The position numbers and the translations under genes are program-made. From positions 1 through 64,000 of the forward strand of contig JAVXFZ010000003.1 in the NCBI GenBank assembly GCA_036657595.1: a DNA stretch of 64,000 nucleotides, given 5' to 3'. Below, one piece after another: positions 8,770 to 17,990 of the stretch. The notes beneath the pieces are model-generated. The model saw only the letters and a program-made list of their open reading frames with translations, searched no databases and was not told the DNA's origin. The DNA is from Odoribacter sp036657595. Lineage in GTDB: Bacteria > Bacteroidota > Bacteroidia > Bacteroidales > Marinifilaceae. How positions within the stretch are numbered: the first letter of the stretch is position 1; every line of letters begins with the position of its first letter.

Positions 8770-9792
8770 TCAAAAATTCAATACTTTCACCCAACCGAAT
8801 TTGTCGGCTTCATCGCCGTATTGGATGGCTCTCAGGCGGTTGTACAATTTTGTACACCATTCGCCCGGTTCGTCCGGTTTTCCGAAGACGATGCTCTTGT
8901 TGTTTTCCAGATCATCAATCTGTCCAACGGGGCTGATGACAGCGGCTGTACCGCAAGCACCTGCTTCTTCAAATGTTTCGATTTCTTCAATTGGAATTTG
9001 ACGACGTTCCACTTTGAGTCCCATATCCTCAGCCAATACCATCAAGCTGGCATTCGTGATAGAAGGCAGAATGGTGTGTGAATACGGAGTGATGTATGAA
9101 CCTTTGCGGATTCCAAAGAAGTTGGCAGGTCCACATTCGTCGATGTATTTCTTTTCTTTTGAGTCGAGGAAGATAGCGGTAGAGTAGCCTTTTTCGTGAG
9201 CTACTTCGCCTGAACGCATTCCAGCTGCATAGTTACCACCTACTTTGATATGTCCGGTGCCATTGGGAGCAGCACGGTCATATTTCCGTTCCAACATAAC
9301 TTTGGTTGGTTTGAAGCCTGCTTTGAAGTAAGGACCTACAGGAGCAACAAATACAACAAATATATATTCTTTTGCAGGAGCCACTCCCATCTGAGGACCA
9401 ACGCCAATCAGTAAAGGACGGATGTAAAGGCTGGCGCCTGATTCGTAAGGCGGCACATATTCTTTGTTCATTTCTACTGCCTTCATCACGACTTCTGTAA
9501 ATAATTCGATGGAAGGAGCTTGCATCATCACATAGTCGGCTGATTTTTGCATCCGTTTTGCATTTTCGTCGCAACGGAATAAACGGATTTTACCGTCTTT
9601 GCCACGGAAGGCTTTCATCCCTTCGAAGGCTTCCTGTCCGTAGTGTAAACAGGTAGATGCCATGTGGATACTCAGCATTTCAGAATCACTGACTTCAGGT
9701 TTTCCCCATTTGCCGTCTTTATAATAACAACGTACGTTGTAGTCTGTTTTGGAATATCCAAAAGATAATTTACTCCAATCTAAATTCTTCAT
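8770..9792 (-). CDS. ilvE: Branched-chain amino acid aminotransferase
   Basis: PLP enzyme that interconverts Leu, Ile and Val with their 2-oxo acids; cytoplasmic. 340 aa, fold type IV. The PLP lysine is probably the Lys in GTGHIKVGGNYAAGM (about 196-210). The substrate and PLP loop EEAGACGTAAVISPVG lies at about 280-295. Length and the N-terminal WSKLSFGYSKTDYNV fit the longer BCAT type common in Bacteroidetes. The gene lies 82 bases after the S46 peptidase on the same strand, with a small hairpin (9820-9857) between, so partial read-through is possible. Confidence 0.95.
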   Translation of the reverse strand: MKNLDWSKLSFGYSKTDYNVRCYYKDGKWGKPEVSDSEMLSIHMASTCLHYGQEAFEGMKAFRGKDGKIRLFRCDENAKRMQKSADYVMMQAPSIELFTEVVMKAVEMNKEYVPPYESGASLYIRPLLIGVGPQMGVAPAKEYIFVVFVAPVGPYFKAGFKPTKVMLERKYDRAAPNGTGHIKVGGNYAAGMRSGEVAHEKGYSTAIFLDSKEKKYIDECGPANFFGIRKGSYITPYSHTILPSITNASLMVLAEDMGLKVERRQIPIEEIETFEEAGACGTAAVISPVGQIDDLENNKSIVFGKPDEPGEWCTKLYNRLRAIQYGDEADKFGWVKVLNF

Positions 9793-9874
9793 AATTGTTT
9801 GTTTTTAAAATATAAGGATGTCACGATCTATTTCAATGGTCTTCCATACACCGTGACCTCCATACATAGATAGA

Positions 9875-12037
9875 TTATTTTATAATTGTCATTTCGTCAA
9901 TCAGGTTTTTAGCACCGGCATATTTGTCAACGATCCATAACATATAGCGAGAATCAAGGTTGATGCAACGCTGTAAGTTTTCTTCAAAGTCTATGTCGCT
10001 GGACATTGCTTCTGAGTTACCATCAAATGCCGTACCAATTAATTGACCTTCGGCATTGATGACTCCCGATCCGCTATTACCGCCGGTGATGTCGTTGTCG
10101 GTAATAAAGTTTACGCTCAGCTGTTCTGCACCATAAGGAGCAAAATCTTTTTTCGCATATAATTCTTTTAAACGTTCCGGTACTTCAAATTCATTTCCTT
10201 TCGGACCTTCTTTTTCTATCACTCCTGTCAGTGTTGTGTAGTAATCATAGAAGACAGCATCGCGCGGTTTGTAGCTGCCCACTTTCCCATAAGTGAGACG
10301 GATCGTTGAGTTGGCATTGGGAGCCCACGCTTTTTGCGGATTCATTTCCATCAAGCCCCGCATAAATAGCCGATCGCCTTTGGAGATTTTTTCCTGCATT
10401 TCGCCGGTATAAGCGGAGAGTTTAATCCACATTTCATAAAATGATTTCCCTGCTCTATATACTAAATCCTTTTCCAATTTTTTAGCATCCGGTTTTTGCA
10501 AGAATGCATCGAAAGCGGATTCGCTCATAAAGAATGAATTTTTCTTTATGTCGGCGGCAAATTTTTTATAATCGCCTTTGTATTGTTTGTTAATTAAGTC
10601 GATGATGTCGGGGTGTAAATCAGCATTTACCTCATCGTTGTATAATTTGAATAAGGAGGCAAATAGTTTTGTATCTACGTCGGTATCAAAATCTTTATAG
10701 AAAGCTTGTGCCGATTCTTTCAATGTCTTTATGAGTTCTGCTTTTTCTTCCGGTGTGGTTGCTTTGTCGCACAAATCCAAAATCATCCGTCCTGCGCGAT
10801 AAGCGAAGAGATGAGCTTCCGGACCCGCCAAGGCTTCCTGAACGTACGAGGTGGCTAAAGAATAGTCTTTCATTTCCTCGTAGCTTTTTTGGATGGTCGG
10901 CAGAACTTCGCCATAGAGTGCTTTGCGAGCAGGATCAGCATTCAGCCATTGTGTGAATTGTGCTTCAATGGCTTGTTTGTTGCCTATGGTATTTAAATTT
11001 TTTAAAGCTTTGTTTTGTTCAAATGAATATTTCCAATAGTTCGCACAACTGGCATGTTTTGAAGCATATTGGATACGGGTTTTCTGGCTTTTTTCCATTC
11101 CTTCCCGCATAATGTTCAATTTTTCCGTGCGTACTTTGTAACGAATGTCGTTGGTTACATTCATTGTGTTTTGTAAGCCGAAACTGGTGGTGTAACGATC
11201 GGTTGTTCCGGGGAATCCCATAATCATAGCAAAATCACCGTCTTTCACACCTTTTGCCGATACGGGCAAGAAATGTTTTGGTTTCAACGGTACATTGTCT
11301 TTTGAATATTCTGCAGGACTGCCATCGGGAGCCGTGTAAATACGAAACATAGAAAAATCGGCTGTATGACGAGGCCACATCCAGTTGTCGGTGTCTCCGC
11401 CGAATTTACCCATACTCTGAGGAGGTGCGCCAACTAAACGAACGTCTTTATAAATGGTGTATAGGAATAAGAAGAACTGGTTGCCTTCAAACATTGCCTG
11501 CACCTGTCCGCTCAGTTTGGTATTCTGCGTGGCTTCTTTGACAATGACAGCAGAAATACTGTCGATGAGGATGGTTCTATCCATCTCGCTCATTGTGTCT
11601 TTTAATAAAGCGTTCACCCGATCGGTGACATCTTCCATCCGTTCGAGAATAGAAGCCGTTACTCCGGGATTGGTCAGTTCGTCGTCGGTTTTATAAGCCC
11701 AGAATCCATCTGCCAAATAATCGTGTTCCACGGAAGAATGAGATTGAAGCGCACCGAATCCACAATGGTGGTTCGTCAACAATAATCCTTTTGGAGAAAT
11801 GAGTTCACCTGAACAGAAATGACGAAAAGGACGTCCGGCATTCCCCAGTCCTACAATCGCATCTTTCATACCGGGCTTGTTCAGGGAGTATATGTCTTCC
11901 GCTGTCAATTTAAATCCCATTTTCTGCATTTCTTCAATGTTTTGCTGTTTCAGTTTTGATAACAACCACATCCCCTCATCCGCTCTGGCTATAAATACTG
12001 AAAGCAGAGCAAAAGCAATAATAACTAACTTCTTCAT
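9875..12037 (-). CDS. S46-family dipeptidyl-peptidase (DPP7/DPP11 type)
   Basis: Periplasmic serine exopeptidase that removes dipeptides from peptide N-termini, feeding an amino-acid-fermenting metabolism. The ATG at 12037 is chosen because it starts a signal peptide (MKKLVIIAFALLSVFIARA) with mature N-terminus DEGMW typical of the family; a longer in-frame extension lacks support. The protein has 720 aa. The catalytic His is in TNHHCGFGALQSHSS (about residue 90), the Asp in GGDTDNWMWPRHTADFS, and the Ser in ITGGNSGSGV (about residue 655). The family usually has GNSGSP; here Pro is Gly. A Gly or Arg shortly after the Ser separates DPP7 from DPP11. I see FDGN there and lean to DPP7-like, without certainty. 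Confidence 0.92.
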   Translation of the reverse strand: MKKLVIIAFALLSVFIARADEGMWLLSKLKQQNIEEMQKMGFKLTAEDIYSLNKPGMKDAIVGLGNAGRPFRHFCSGELISPKGLLLTNHHCGFGALQSHSSVEHDYLADGFWAYKTDDELTNPGVTASILERMEDVTDRVNALLKDTMSEMDRTILIDSISAVIVKEATQNTKLSGQVQAMFEGNQFFLFLYTIYKDVRLVGAPPQSMGKFGGDTDNWMWPRHTADFSMFRIYTAPDGSPAEYSKDNVPLKPKHFLPVSAKGVKDGDFAMIMGFPGTTDRYTTSFGLQNTMNVTNDIRYKVRTEKLNIMREGMEKSQKTRIQYASKHASCANYWKYSFEQNKALKNLNTIGNKQAIEAQFTQWLNADPARKALYGEVLPTIQKSYEEMKDYSLATSYVQEALAGPEAHLFAYRAGRMILDLCDKATTPEEKAELIKTLKESAQAFYKDFDTDVDTKLFASLFKLYNDEVNADLHPDIIDLINKQYKGDYKKFAADIKKNSFFMSESAFDAFLQKPDAKKLEKDLVYRAGKSFYEMWIKLSAYTGEMQEKISKGDRLFMRGLMEMNPQKAWAPNANSTIRLTYGKVGSYKPRDAVFYDYYTTLTGVIEKEGPKGNEFEVPERLKELYAKKDFAPYGAEQLSVNFITDNDITGGNSGSGVINAEGQLIGTAFDGNSEAMSSDIDFEENLQRCINLDSRYMLWIVDKYAGAKNLIDEMTIIK

Positions 12038-12154
12038 TTGTTTTATTCTGTGTTTAAAATTTAATTTATAACTTCCACGTGCCTTTAAGTTCCATATTTT
12101 AAGAGAAAAGCACCTTTTTTCTACTTTATTATAACTTGAAAGCTTAGATAAGTG

Positions 12155-12162
12155 CAAATATA
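12155..12162 (-). promoter_or_regulatory. -7 box of the S46 peptidase promoter
   Basis: TATATTTG on the minus strand, an exact TAnnTTTG match, giving a 5' untranslated region of about 110 bases before the start at 12037. No clear -33 TTTG is seen at the usual distance. This position also argues against the longer start at 12157. Confidence 0.55.
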
Positions 12163-12216
12163 GAATTAAATCTTTTCTTTATAGGAATTTCACTTTATTT
12201 TAACAGGATAGAATTG

Positions 12217-12224
12217 TATCTTTG
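12217..12224 (+). promoter_or_regulatory. -7 box of the rlmN promoter
   Basis: TATCTTTG, an exact TAnnTTTG match, about 110 bases before the rlmN start. It is divergent from the peptidase promoter in the same 300-base gap (12038-12337), which otherwise holds no gene. Confidence 0.6.
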
Positions 12225-12337
12225 ACACGGTCGAGGTATTATTGTTGGACCTTTAAGTCTATACATAGAGGCTATGACTTTGTTGAAGGCAGATTGTTAC
12301 GCTCAACTATTTAGAAGTTTATTTAAAATATAGTATC

Positions 12338-13369
12338 GTGGAAAAAAGAAATATCAGGGAAGAATCGCCGGAAAGTATCGCTTCGTTTTTAACAGCTAAC
12401 GGAGAAAAAGCTTTCCGCACGAAACAAATCTGGCAATGGTTGTGGCAAAGAGGCGTCACCGATTTTGAGGCAATGAGCAATTTGTCGAAAGGGACACGGG
12501 ATGTATTGAATAAGAATTTCTATTTTGACAAATTGACTTCTCACGCGGTGCAAACCGCCACGGACGGAACGGTGAAAACAGCTTGGCGTTTGCACGATGG
12601 AGAAATTATAGAAAGTGTGTTGATCCCCGGCTATCAGAAGTTCACCGTCTGTGTTTCTTCGCAAGTGGGGTGTAAATTGGGGTGTAAATTCTGTGCAACA
12701 GGAACATTGGGATTTAAGCGAAACTTGACATCGGGAGAGATTTTCGATCAGGTGATGGCGGCTAAAATAGCAGCGGAAGCACAAGGGCTCACTTTATCGA
12801 ACATTGTTTTTATGGGAATGGGCGAACCTTTGTTGAATTATGAAAATGTATTGTCAGCAATCGGTCATTTGACAGCTACTGAAGGGCTCTCGATGTCGCC
12901 CTATCGAATTACCGTATCGACTTCGGGACTGCCGGATAAGATCCGACAATTAGCCGATGACGGTGTCCGTTTTAATTTGGCTGTATCGCTTCACTCCGCC
13001 AATGGAGAAACTCGCAGTGAATTAATGCCGATCAATAAAACTTATTCGTTGAGTGATATTGCCGAGAGTTTGAAATATTTTGTTGAGAAGACGGGAACAC
13101 GTCCTACGTTTGAATATTTGCTGCTGAAAGATGTCAACGATAGATTGGAGGATGCCAAGGCTTTAGCTTTGTATTGTCGGCAATTCCCCATCAAAATTAA
13201 TGTGATTGAGTATAATAATGTAGAAGGTTCAGGCTTCCGACATAGCCCGGAAAAGAACCGAGATGAATTTGTCAAGTTCCTCGAAGATTGTAATATGGTG
13301 GTGAATGTCCGTCGCAGCAAAGGTAAAGATATTGACGCTGCTTGTGGTCAATTGGCTGCAAAGAAATAA
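12338..13369 (+). CDS. rlmN: Dual-specificity RNA methyltransferase RlmN (23S rRNA A2503 / tRNA A37)
   Basis: Radical-SAM enzyme that makes 2-methyladenosine in 23S rRNA and in some tRNAs. The cluster motif CKLGCKFC is at about residues 112-119, the SAM motif GMGEPLLNY at about 162-170, and the two catalytic cysteines are the one after the cluster (CATG) and the one in DAACGQLAA near the C-terminus. The start is GTG; the next in-frame ATG is too far downstream to keep the N-terminal helical domain. 343 aa, normal length. Confidence 0.97.
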   Translation: MEKRNIREESPESIASFLTANGEKAFRTKQIWQWLWQRGVTDFEAMSNLSKGTRDVLNKNFYFDKLTSHAVQTATDGTVKTAWRLHDGEIIESVLIPGYQKFTVCVSSQVGCKLGCKFCATGTLGFKRNLTSGEIFDQVMAAKIAAEAQGLTLSNIVFMGMGEPLLNYENVLSAIGHLTATEGLSMSPYRITVSTSGLPDKIRQLADDGVRFNLAVSLHSANGETRSELMPINKTYSLSDIAESLKYFVEKTGTRPTFEYLLLKDVNDRLEDAKALALYCRQFPIKINVIEYNNVEGSGFRHSPEKNRDEFVKFLEDCNMVVNVRRSKGKDIDAACGQLAAKK

Positions 13370-13488
13370 GCCGTTTAAAATCATCTGTCGTACAAGATGT
13401 TATGTATTTGCATACTTATTTTAACTTAATTTTCACTTCTTTCCAAGAAAAAAGGTGGTACTTACATAATTTTTTTATAAAGTTTTAT

Positions 13489-13496
13489 TAACTTTG
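13489..13496 (+). promoter_or_regulatory. -7 box of the ROK/nagB operon promoter
   Basis: TAACTTTG, an exact TAnnTTTG match, 21 bases before the ROK gene ATG. The upstream gap is A/T-rich, and no clean -33 TTTG is seen. Confidence 0.65.
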
Positions 13497-13517
13497 TAAC
13501 CACAAAAATAGGAAAGC

Positions 13518-14747
13518 ATGCCAGAAGAAAATAAAAAATCATTACCCGGTCTAAAAGAAAAAAGATACCAGCAAAAGAAAGATATTATTGGGTATCTTTA
13601 TAAAATGGAACGGTTGTCAAAGCCGCAGATCTGTCGGTTTACTAATATGACTACCCCTACAATTAGCCGAATTATTGACGAATTAATTGCAGAAGGTTGG
13701 GTGTCAGACTTAGGACAAGGAGCTTCTATTGGAGGTAAACGTCCGCATATATTTTCATTAAATCCCGATGCAGCCTATATGATGGGAGTAGACATCGGAC
13801 GAGAACAAATGAAGATTGCTATTTTTAATCTTCAAAAAAAGGTGATCGGAGATATTAAAATCTTTCCTTCTATACTGGAAACCAATGAGAAGGAAGACGT
13901 GTTGTGCGATTTAAAAAAGAGAATAGATCAAACACTTGTTAGTTTGGGGATTCCGGCAGCAAAGATCAAAGTTGCCGGTTTTGCTTTGCCCGGTTTGTTG
14001 GATAGTGACGGTAATTCCTATTCTTATCTGACTTTTGAAAACACGAATATTCGGCAAGTGCTTGAAAATATGTTGCATATCCCCATTTTTATTGACAACG
14101 ATTCGAGTATTATAGCAATGGGAGAACACGCTTTCGGCGTTGCACAGGGAGCAGAACACGCTTTGTGTGTGAGCATCAGCGAATGTATCGGACTTGGAAT
14201 GATTCTAAATTCACAGCCTTACACCGGTTGTAAAGGGATGGCGGGAGAATTTGGTCATATACGGATTTCCGGACTGGAAGCACTTTGTTATTGTGGCAAA
14301 GCGGGATGCTTGGAAACCGTCGCCTCAGGACGAGCGATTGTCAAAGCAGCAGAAAATGCCATCGCTAAAGGGAGAGCTACTTCTATTTCTAAATTCGCTA
14401 AAGGTCCTATTACTTTGGAGAGCGTGATTGAGGCTTCTCGCCACGATGATATTTTTGCCATTGAATTACTTCAAAAAGCAGGCGAAAAGACCGGCGAAGG
14501 GTTGTCTACTTTGATTCATCTTTTCAATCCTGAATTGATTGTCATCGGCGGAGAAATCACCGGTGCAGGCGAATTAATCACCGCATCCATCCGACAAGCT
14601 ATTGACAAATATGCCTTTACGAGGATGAAGAATCAATGCGAAATCAAGTTGAGTCACTTAAACGATCAAGCCTGTATCTATGGAACATTGGCCTTAGTGA
14701 TGAAACAGCTTTATTATGATTCAAACAGTAGTTATTCATTATATTAA
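13518..14747 (+). CDS. ROK-family transcriptional regulator (NagC/XylR-like)
   Basis: 409 aa. The N-terminal winged helix-turn-helix covers about residues 25-80 (LSKPQICRFTNMTTPTISRI). A ROK sugar-kinase-like domain follows, with the phosphate loop GVDIGREQMKIAIFN (about 90), and the zinc motif GH...CYCGKAGCLE (about 245-265). Such proteins bind DNA and respond to an amino sugar or its phosphate. It is first in an operon with a GlcN6P deaminase fusion 35 bases downstream, so it most likely controls N-acetylglucosamine or glucosamine use and its own expression (inference). Confidence 0.92.
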   Translation: MPEENKKSLPGLKEKRYQQKKDIIGYLYKMERLSKPQICRFTNMTTPTISRIIDELIAEGWVSDLGQGASIGGKRPHIFSLNPDAAYMMGVDIGREQMKIAIFNLQKKVIGDIKIFPSILETNEKEDVLCDLKKRIDQTLVSLGIPAAKIKVAGFALPGLLDSDGNSYSYLTFENTNIRQVLENMLHIPIFIDNDSSIIAMGEHAFGVAQGAEHALCVSISECIGLGMILNSQPYTGCKGMAGEFGHIRISGLEALCYCGKAGCLETVASGRAIVKAAENAIAKGRATSISKFAKGPITLESVIEASRHDDIFAIELLQKAGEKTGEGLSTLIHLFNPELIVIGGEITGAGELITASIRQAIDKYAFTRMKNQCEIKLSHLNDQACIYGTLALVMKQLYYDSNSSYSLY

Positions 14748-14782
14748 AGGAGTCTAAAACAAACCATTTAACAACAATTTAT

Positions 14783-16732
14783 ATGATAAGCAAAAACTAT
14801 ATTGCAAAAGGAGAGGGTGCAAACAGGTTTGAGAAAGTGCCTGTTCATATTTATGACAAGCCAAGCGAAGCGGTCAAAGCTGTTGCCGATGAAATTGCCG
14901 ATCTCATCAAAGCGAATGCTGCTAAGAGTGAAAAATGTGTCTTAGGATTGGCTACCGGATCATCACCGATTAAACTTTACGAGGAACTCGTCAGAATGCA
15001 CAAAGAAGAAGGATTGTCATTTAAAAATGTCATTACTTTTAATTTGGATGAATATATGCCTATGCCGAAAGAGTCGGAACAAAGCTATCATTATTTTATG
15101 CATCATCATTTGTTCGACCACATTGATATTGACCCAAAGAATGTGCATATACCGGACGGTACGCTGCCAACTGAAAACGTAGAAGCTTTCTGTAAAGGAT
15201 ATGAGAAAGCCATCGTAGCAGCAGGAGGCATAGATATTCAGATTTTGGGCATCGGACGCACAGGACACATCGGTTTTAATGAGCCGGGCTCACCGATTAG
15301 TTCCAAAACCCGTATGGTTTATCTGAATGATCTGACTATAAAAGATGCCTCAGGAGATTTCGGAGGGGTCGATCACGTTCCGACACGTGCCATAACAATG
15401 GGTGTCGGTACGATTATGAAAGCCCGGAAAGTTATCTTGATGGCGTGGGGAGAGAAAAAAGCTTCCATCATCAAAGCAACCGTTGAAGGCAGTATTTCAG
15501 ACTTAGTGCCTGCTACTTTTTTGCAAGTACATTCCAATGTACAATTTGTGATAGATGAATGTGCTGCCGAAGAGCTGACCCGCGCTAATTTACCTTGGTT
15601 GGTCAGCAAAGTAAACTGGGATGACAAATTGATCCGGAAAGCTGTCATTTGGCTGTGTCAGAAAGTGAAAAAGCCGATCCTAAAAATAGAAAATAAAGAT
15701 TATATCGAAAACGGAATGACGGATTTGGTGAAAACATTCGGTTCCGCCAATAAAGTAAATATTCAGGTATTTAATGACCTGCAACACACGATCACGGGCT
15801 GGCCGGGAGGGAAACCCAACGCCGACGATTCCACCCGTCCGGAAAGAGCGTACCCGTATCCCAAAAAGGTATTAATCTTCAGTCCGCATCCGGATGATGA
15901 TGCGATTTCTATGGGCGGTACGTTTGCACGTTTGGTGGAACAAGGACACGAGGTACACGTTGCCTACCAGACATCCGGCAATATCGCCGTATTTGACGAT
16001 TATATTTATCAACAAATGGATATTTCAACCTCTTTCACTCAATTAGCCGGCGGAGAATTGACACCTATGCAAACCGCATTCAATCAGGTGAAAGAAACGA
16101 TCGCAGCACGCGAACCGGAAGATGCGGAAGCAAGCAGTCTTTTGAAATATAAAGGAGCTTTGCGGCGAGCAGAAGCGCGAGGAGCCTGTCGTTTTATCGG
16201 CGTACCGGAAGAAAGAGTGCATTTCTTAAATTTACCGTTCTACGAAACCGGTACCGTGAAAAAGAATCCGCTCAGTCAAGCGGATGTCGATATTATCGTG
16301 AAACTGCTTCGGGAAGTTCAACCCCACCAGATCTATGCCGCCGGCGATCTTGCCGATCCGCACGGCACACACGGAGTATGCTTAGATGCCATTCTTCGTG
16401 CCTATAATATCGTGGATCAAGATACGTGGTTTAAAAACTGTAATACTTGGTGGTACCGCGGCGCGTGGATGGAATGGGAAATTGAAAAAGTCGATATGGC
16501 TGTCCCTATCAGCCCTGCCGAATTGGCTATCAAACGGAAAGCTATCTACAAACACGGTTCACAGAATAACGGTCCTGCCTTCCCGGGAGATGATCCCCGC
16601 GAGTTTTGGCAACGGGCAGAAGATCGAAACCGGAATACCGCCGATTTATACAATCGCCTGGGTATGGCAGAATATGAAGCAATGGAAGTATTCGCCCGCT
16701 ACGATCACGAACACGGCGATACGCTAAAATAA
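14783..16732 (+). CDS. nagB: Glucosamine-6-phosphate deaminase fused to a PIG-L-type deacetylase
   Basis: Two-domain cytoplasmic protein, 649 aa against about 265 for plain NagB. Residues about 15-285 are a NagB isomerase domain (NLDEYMPMPKESEQSY; GIGRTGHIGFNEPGS) that would convert GlcN6P to Fru6P and ammonia. The Asp of E. coli NagB two residues before the catalytic His is Thr here. Residues about 365-620 are a PIG-L/LmbE zinc deacetylase domain (FSPHPDDDAISMGG with the HxDD metal motif; ADPHGTHGVC supplying further His). The pairing suggests consecutive deacetylation of GlcNAc6P and deamination, but the deacetylase substrate is inferred. Followed after 13 bases by a nucleotidyltransferase gene. 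Confidence 0.9.
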   Translation: MISKNYIAKGEGANRFEKVPVHIYDKPSEAVKAVADEIADLIKANAAKSEKCVLGLATGSSPIKLYEELVRMHKEEGLSFKNVITFNLDEYMPMPKESEQSYHYFMHHHLFDHIDIDPKNVHIPDGTLPTENVEAFCKGYEKAIVAAGGIDIQILGIGRTGHIGFNEPGSPISSKTRMVYLNDLTIKDASGDFGGVDHVPTRAITMGVGTIMKARKVILMAWGEKKASIIKATVEGSISDLVPATFLQVHSNVQFVIDECAAEELTRANLPWLVSKVNWDDKLIRKAVIWLCQKVKKPILKIENKDYIENGMTDLVKTFGSANKVNIQVFNDLQHTITGWPGGKPNADDSTRPERAYPYPKKVLIFSPHPDDDAISMGGTFARLVEQGHEVHVAYQTSGNIAVFDDYIYQQMDISTSFTQLAGGELTPMQTAFNQVKETIAAREPEDAEASSLLKYKGALRRAEARGACRFIGVPEERVHFLNLPFYETGTVKKNPLSQADVDIIVKLLREVQPHQIYAAGDLADPHGTHGVCLDAILRAYNIVDQDTWFKNCNTWWYRGAWMEWEIEKVDMAVPISPAELAIKRKAIYKHGSQNNGPAFPGDDPREFWQRAEDRNRNTADLYNRLGMAEYEAMEVFARYDHEHGDTLK

Positions 16733-16745
16733 GTAAAAAGGACAA

Positions 16746-17639
16746 ATGATGAAAAAGAAGACCACCCTTTTAGTAATGGCAGCCGGAATGGGATCCCGTT
16801 TTGGCAGTTTGAAACAGATCAAACCTCTCGGACCGCATCAAAAGGCTTTGTTACATTATACGATTTATGACGCCGTACACGCAGGTTTCGATAAAATTGT
16901 ATTTGTCATCCGCGAGAGTTTCGCGAAAGAGTTTATTGATTTTGTAGGTAAATATTCAGAGAATCTGGTAGAAACGGCTTATTGCTATCAGCGTATGGAG
17001 GAACTTCCCGGAGGTATGCCACCCATAGAAAGGGAAAAACCTTGGGGAACAGCACACGCTATTTGGAGCGCTAAAGACGTGATACACGAACCTTTTGCCG
17101 CATTGAATGCAGATGATTTTTACGGTAGTGATGCTTTTGTGAAAGCACACGACTTTTTAGCCGGTGAAGCACACAACCAACTATTCGGTTTAGTGGGCTA
17201 CCGTCTTGCCTCTACCCTCTCTGAAAATGGAACGGTGTCTCGTGGAATTTGCGAAGCAAACACTCTACACCATTTGACCGCGGTGACAGAATGTACAAAA
17301 ATTGGCAGACAAACAGATGGCTCCATCAAAGATGAAGATTCCGGCAAATCCTTAGATGCAGAAGATTTGGTATCTATGAATTTTTGGGCTTTTACCCCTC
17401 AAATATTCGATGAAATCGAAAGACAATTTATTGAATTTTATCCCCTCAATAAAGATAACCTGAAATCGGAATTTTATATTCCAAAGGTGGTGGATAAGAT
17501 GATCAAAGACAATAATGCAGTGGTGAAAGTATTGAAAACGGATGCCAAATGGTTCGGAATTACTTATAAAGAAGATACTCCCTCCGTCAATGCAGCTTTA
17601 GCAGCATTCGATCAGGTAGGGAAATATACGGATCTTTAA
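16746..17639 (+). CDS. NDP-sugar nucleotidyltransferase family protein
   Basis: Rossmann-like GT-A nucleotidyltransferase, 297 aa. The N-terminal nucleotide loop LVMAAGMGSRFGSLKQIKPL and the metal-binding ALNADDFYG (about residue 120) are intact. It probably joins a sugar phosphate to a nucleotide, but no motif fixes the sugar. It is third in the ROK/nagB operon, so a hexosamine or hexose phosphate is plausible (inference). Starts at one of two adjacent ATGs (16746 or 16749). Confidence 0.85.
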   Translation: MMKKKTTLLVMAAGMGSRFGSLKQIKPLGPHQKALLHYTIYDAVHAGFDKIVFVIRESFAKEFIDFVGKYSENLVETAYCYQRMEELPGGMPPIEREKPWGTAHAIWSAKDVIHEPFAALNADDFYGSDAFVKAHDFLAGEAHNQLFGLVGYRLASTLSENGTVSRGICEANTLHHLTAVTECTKIGRQTDGSIKDEDSGKSLDAEDLVSMNFWAFTPQIFDEIERQFIEFYPLNKDNLKSEFYIPKVVDKMIKDNNAVVKVLKTDAKWFGITYKEDTPSVNAALAAFDQVGKYTDL

Positions 17640-17652
17640 ACTATTTTTTGCT

Positions 17653-17693
17653 AAAACCCTGCACGCAAGCAATCACTTGTGTGCAGGGTTTTT
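17653..17693 (+). terminator. Rho-independent terminator of the ROK/nagB operon
   Basis: A 16-bp stem (AAAACCCTGCACGCAAG pairing with CTTGTGTGCAGGGTTTT, one wobble pair) with a six-base loop and a T-rich tail, 13 bases after the nucleotidyltransferase stop. Confidence 0.9.
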
Positions 17694-17831
17694 ACTTTTA
17701 TAAAAAGGAATAGATAGCATAGAATTATTATCACTTTTTAGTAACTATGTTTTCTCATCTGACGTTTATAGATGAAAATCCAAGTGGACGACTGATTGGA
17801 GCATCTGCAAGGAATTAAATAATTAAACGTT

Positions 17832-17990
17832 ATGGAAAAAAAGAAAAACAATATTTGGCTGGCTACCGGCGTTATCATTATCTGCATATTACTGCTCTTT
17901 TGGCTCTTTGCCCGTACAATCCTTGTTGAAGACAGCGAATTGGAAACAACCGATCTACCGGCACTTATTCAATCATCTCCGAGCGAATGA
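17832..17990 (+). CDS. Small membrane peptide of 52 residues
   Basis: An ATG-to-TGA frame of 53 codons. The translation starts MEKKKNNIWLATGVIIICIL and has a basic N-terminus, one hydrophobic segment (about residues 8-28), then an acidic, Pro/Ser-containing tail of about 20 residues. A lysine-rich start before one TM helix is typical of real small membrane proteins. Its last 26 bases overlap the 3' end of the opposing doxX-like gene. No homologue is recognised. Confidence 0.5.
   Translation: MEKKKNNIWLATGVIIICILLLFWLFARTILVEDSELETTDLPALIQSSPSE

Noticed and set aside
12038..12157. N-terminal extension of the S46 peptidase to 12157
   Set aside because: It would put 40 charged residues before a good signal peptide and would start inside the likely promoter region (-7 box at 12155-12162).
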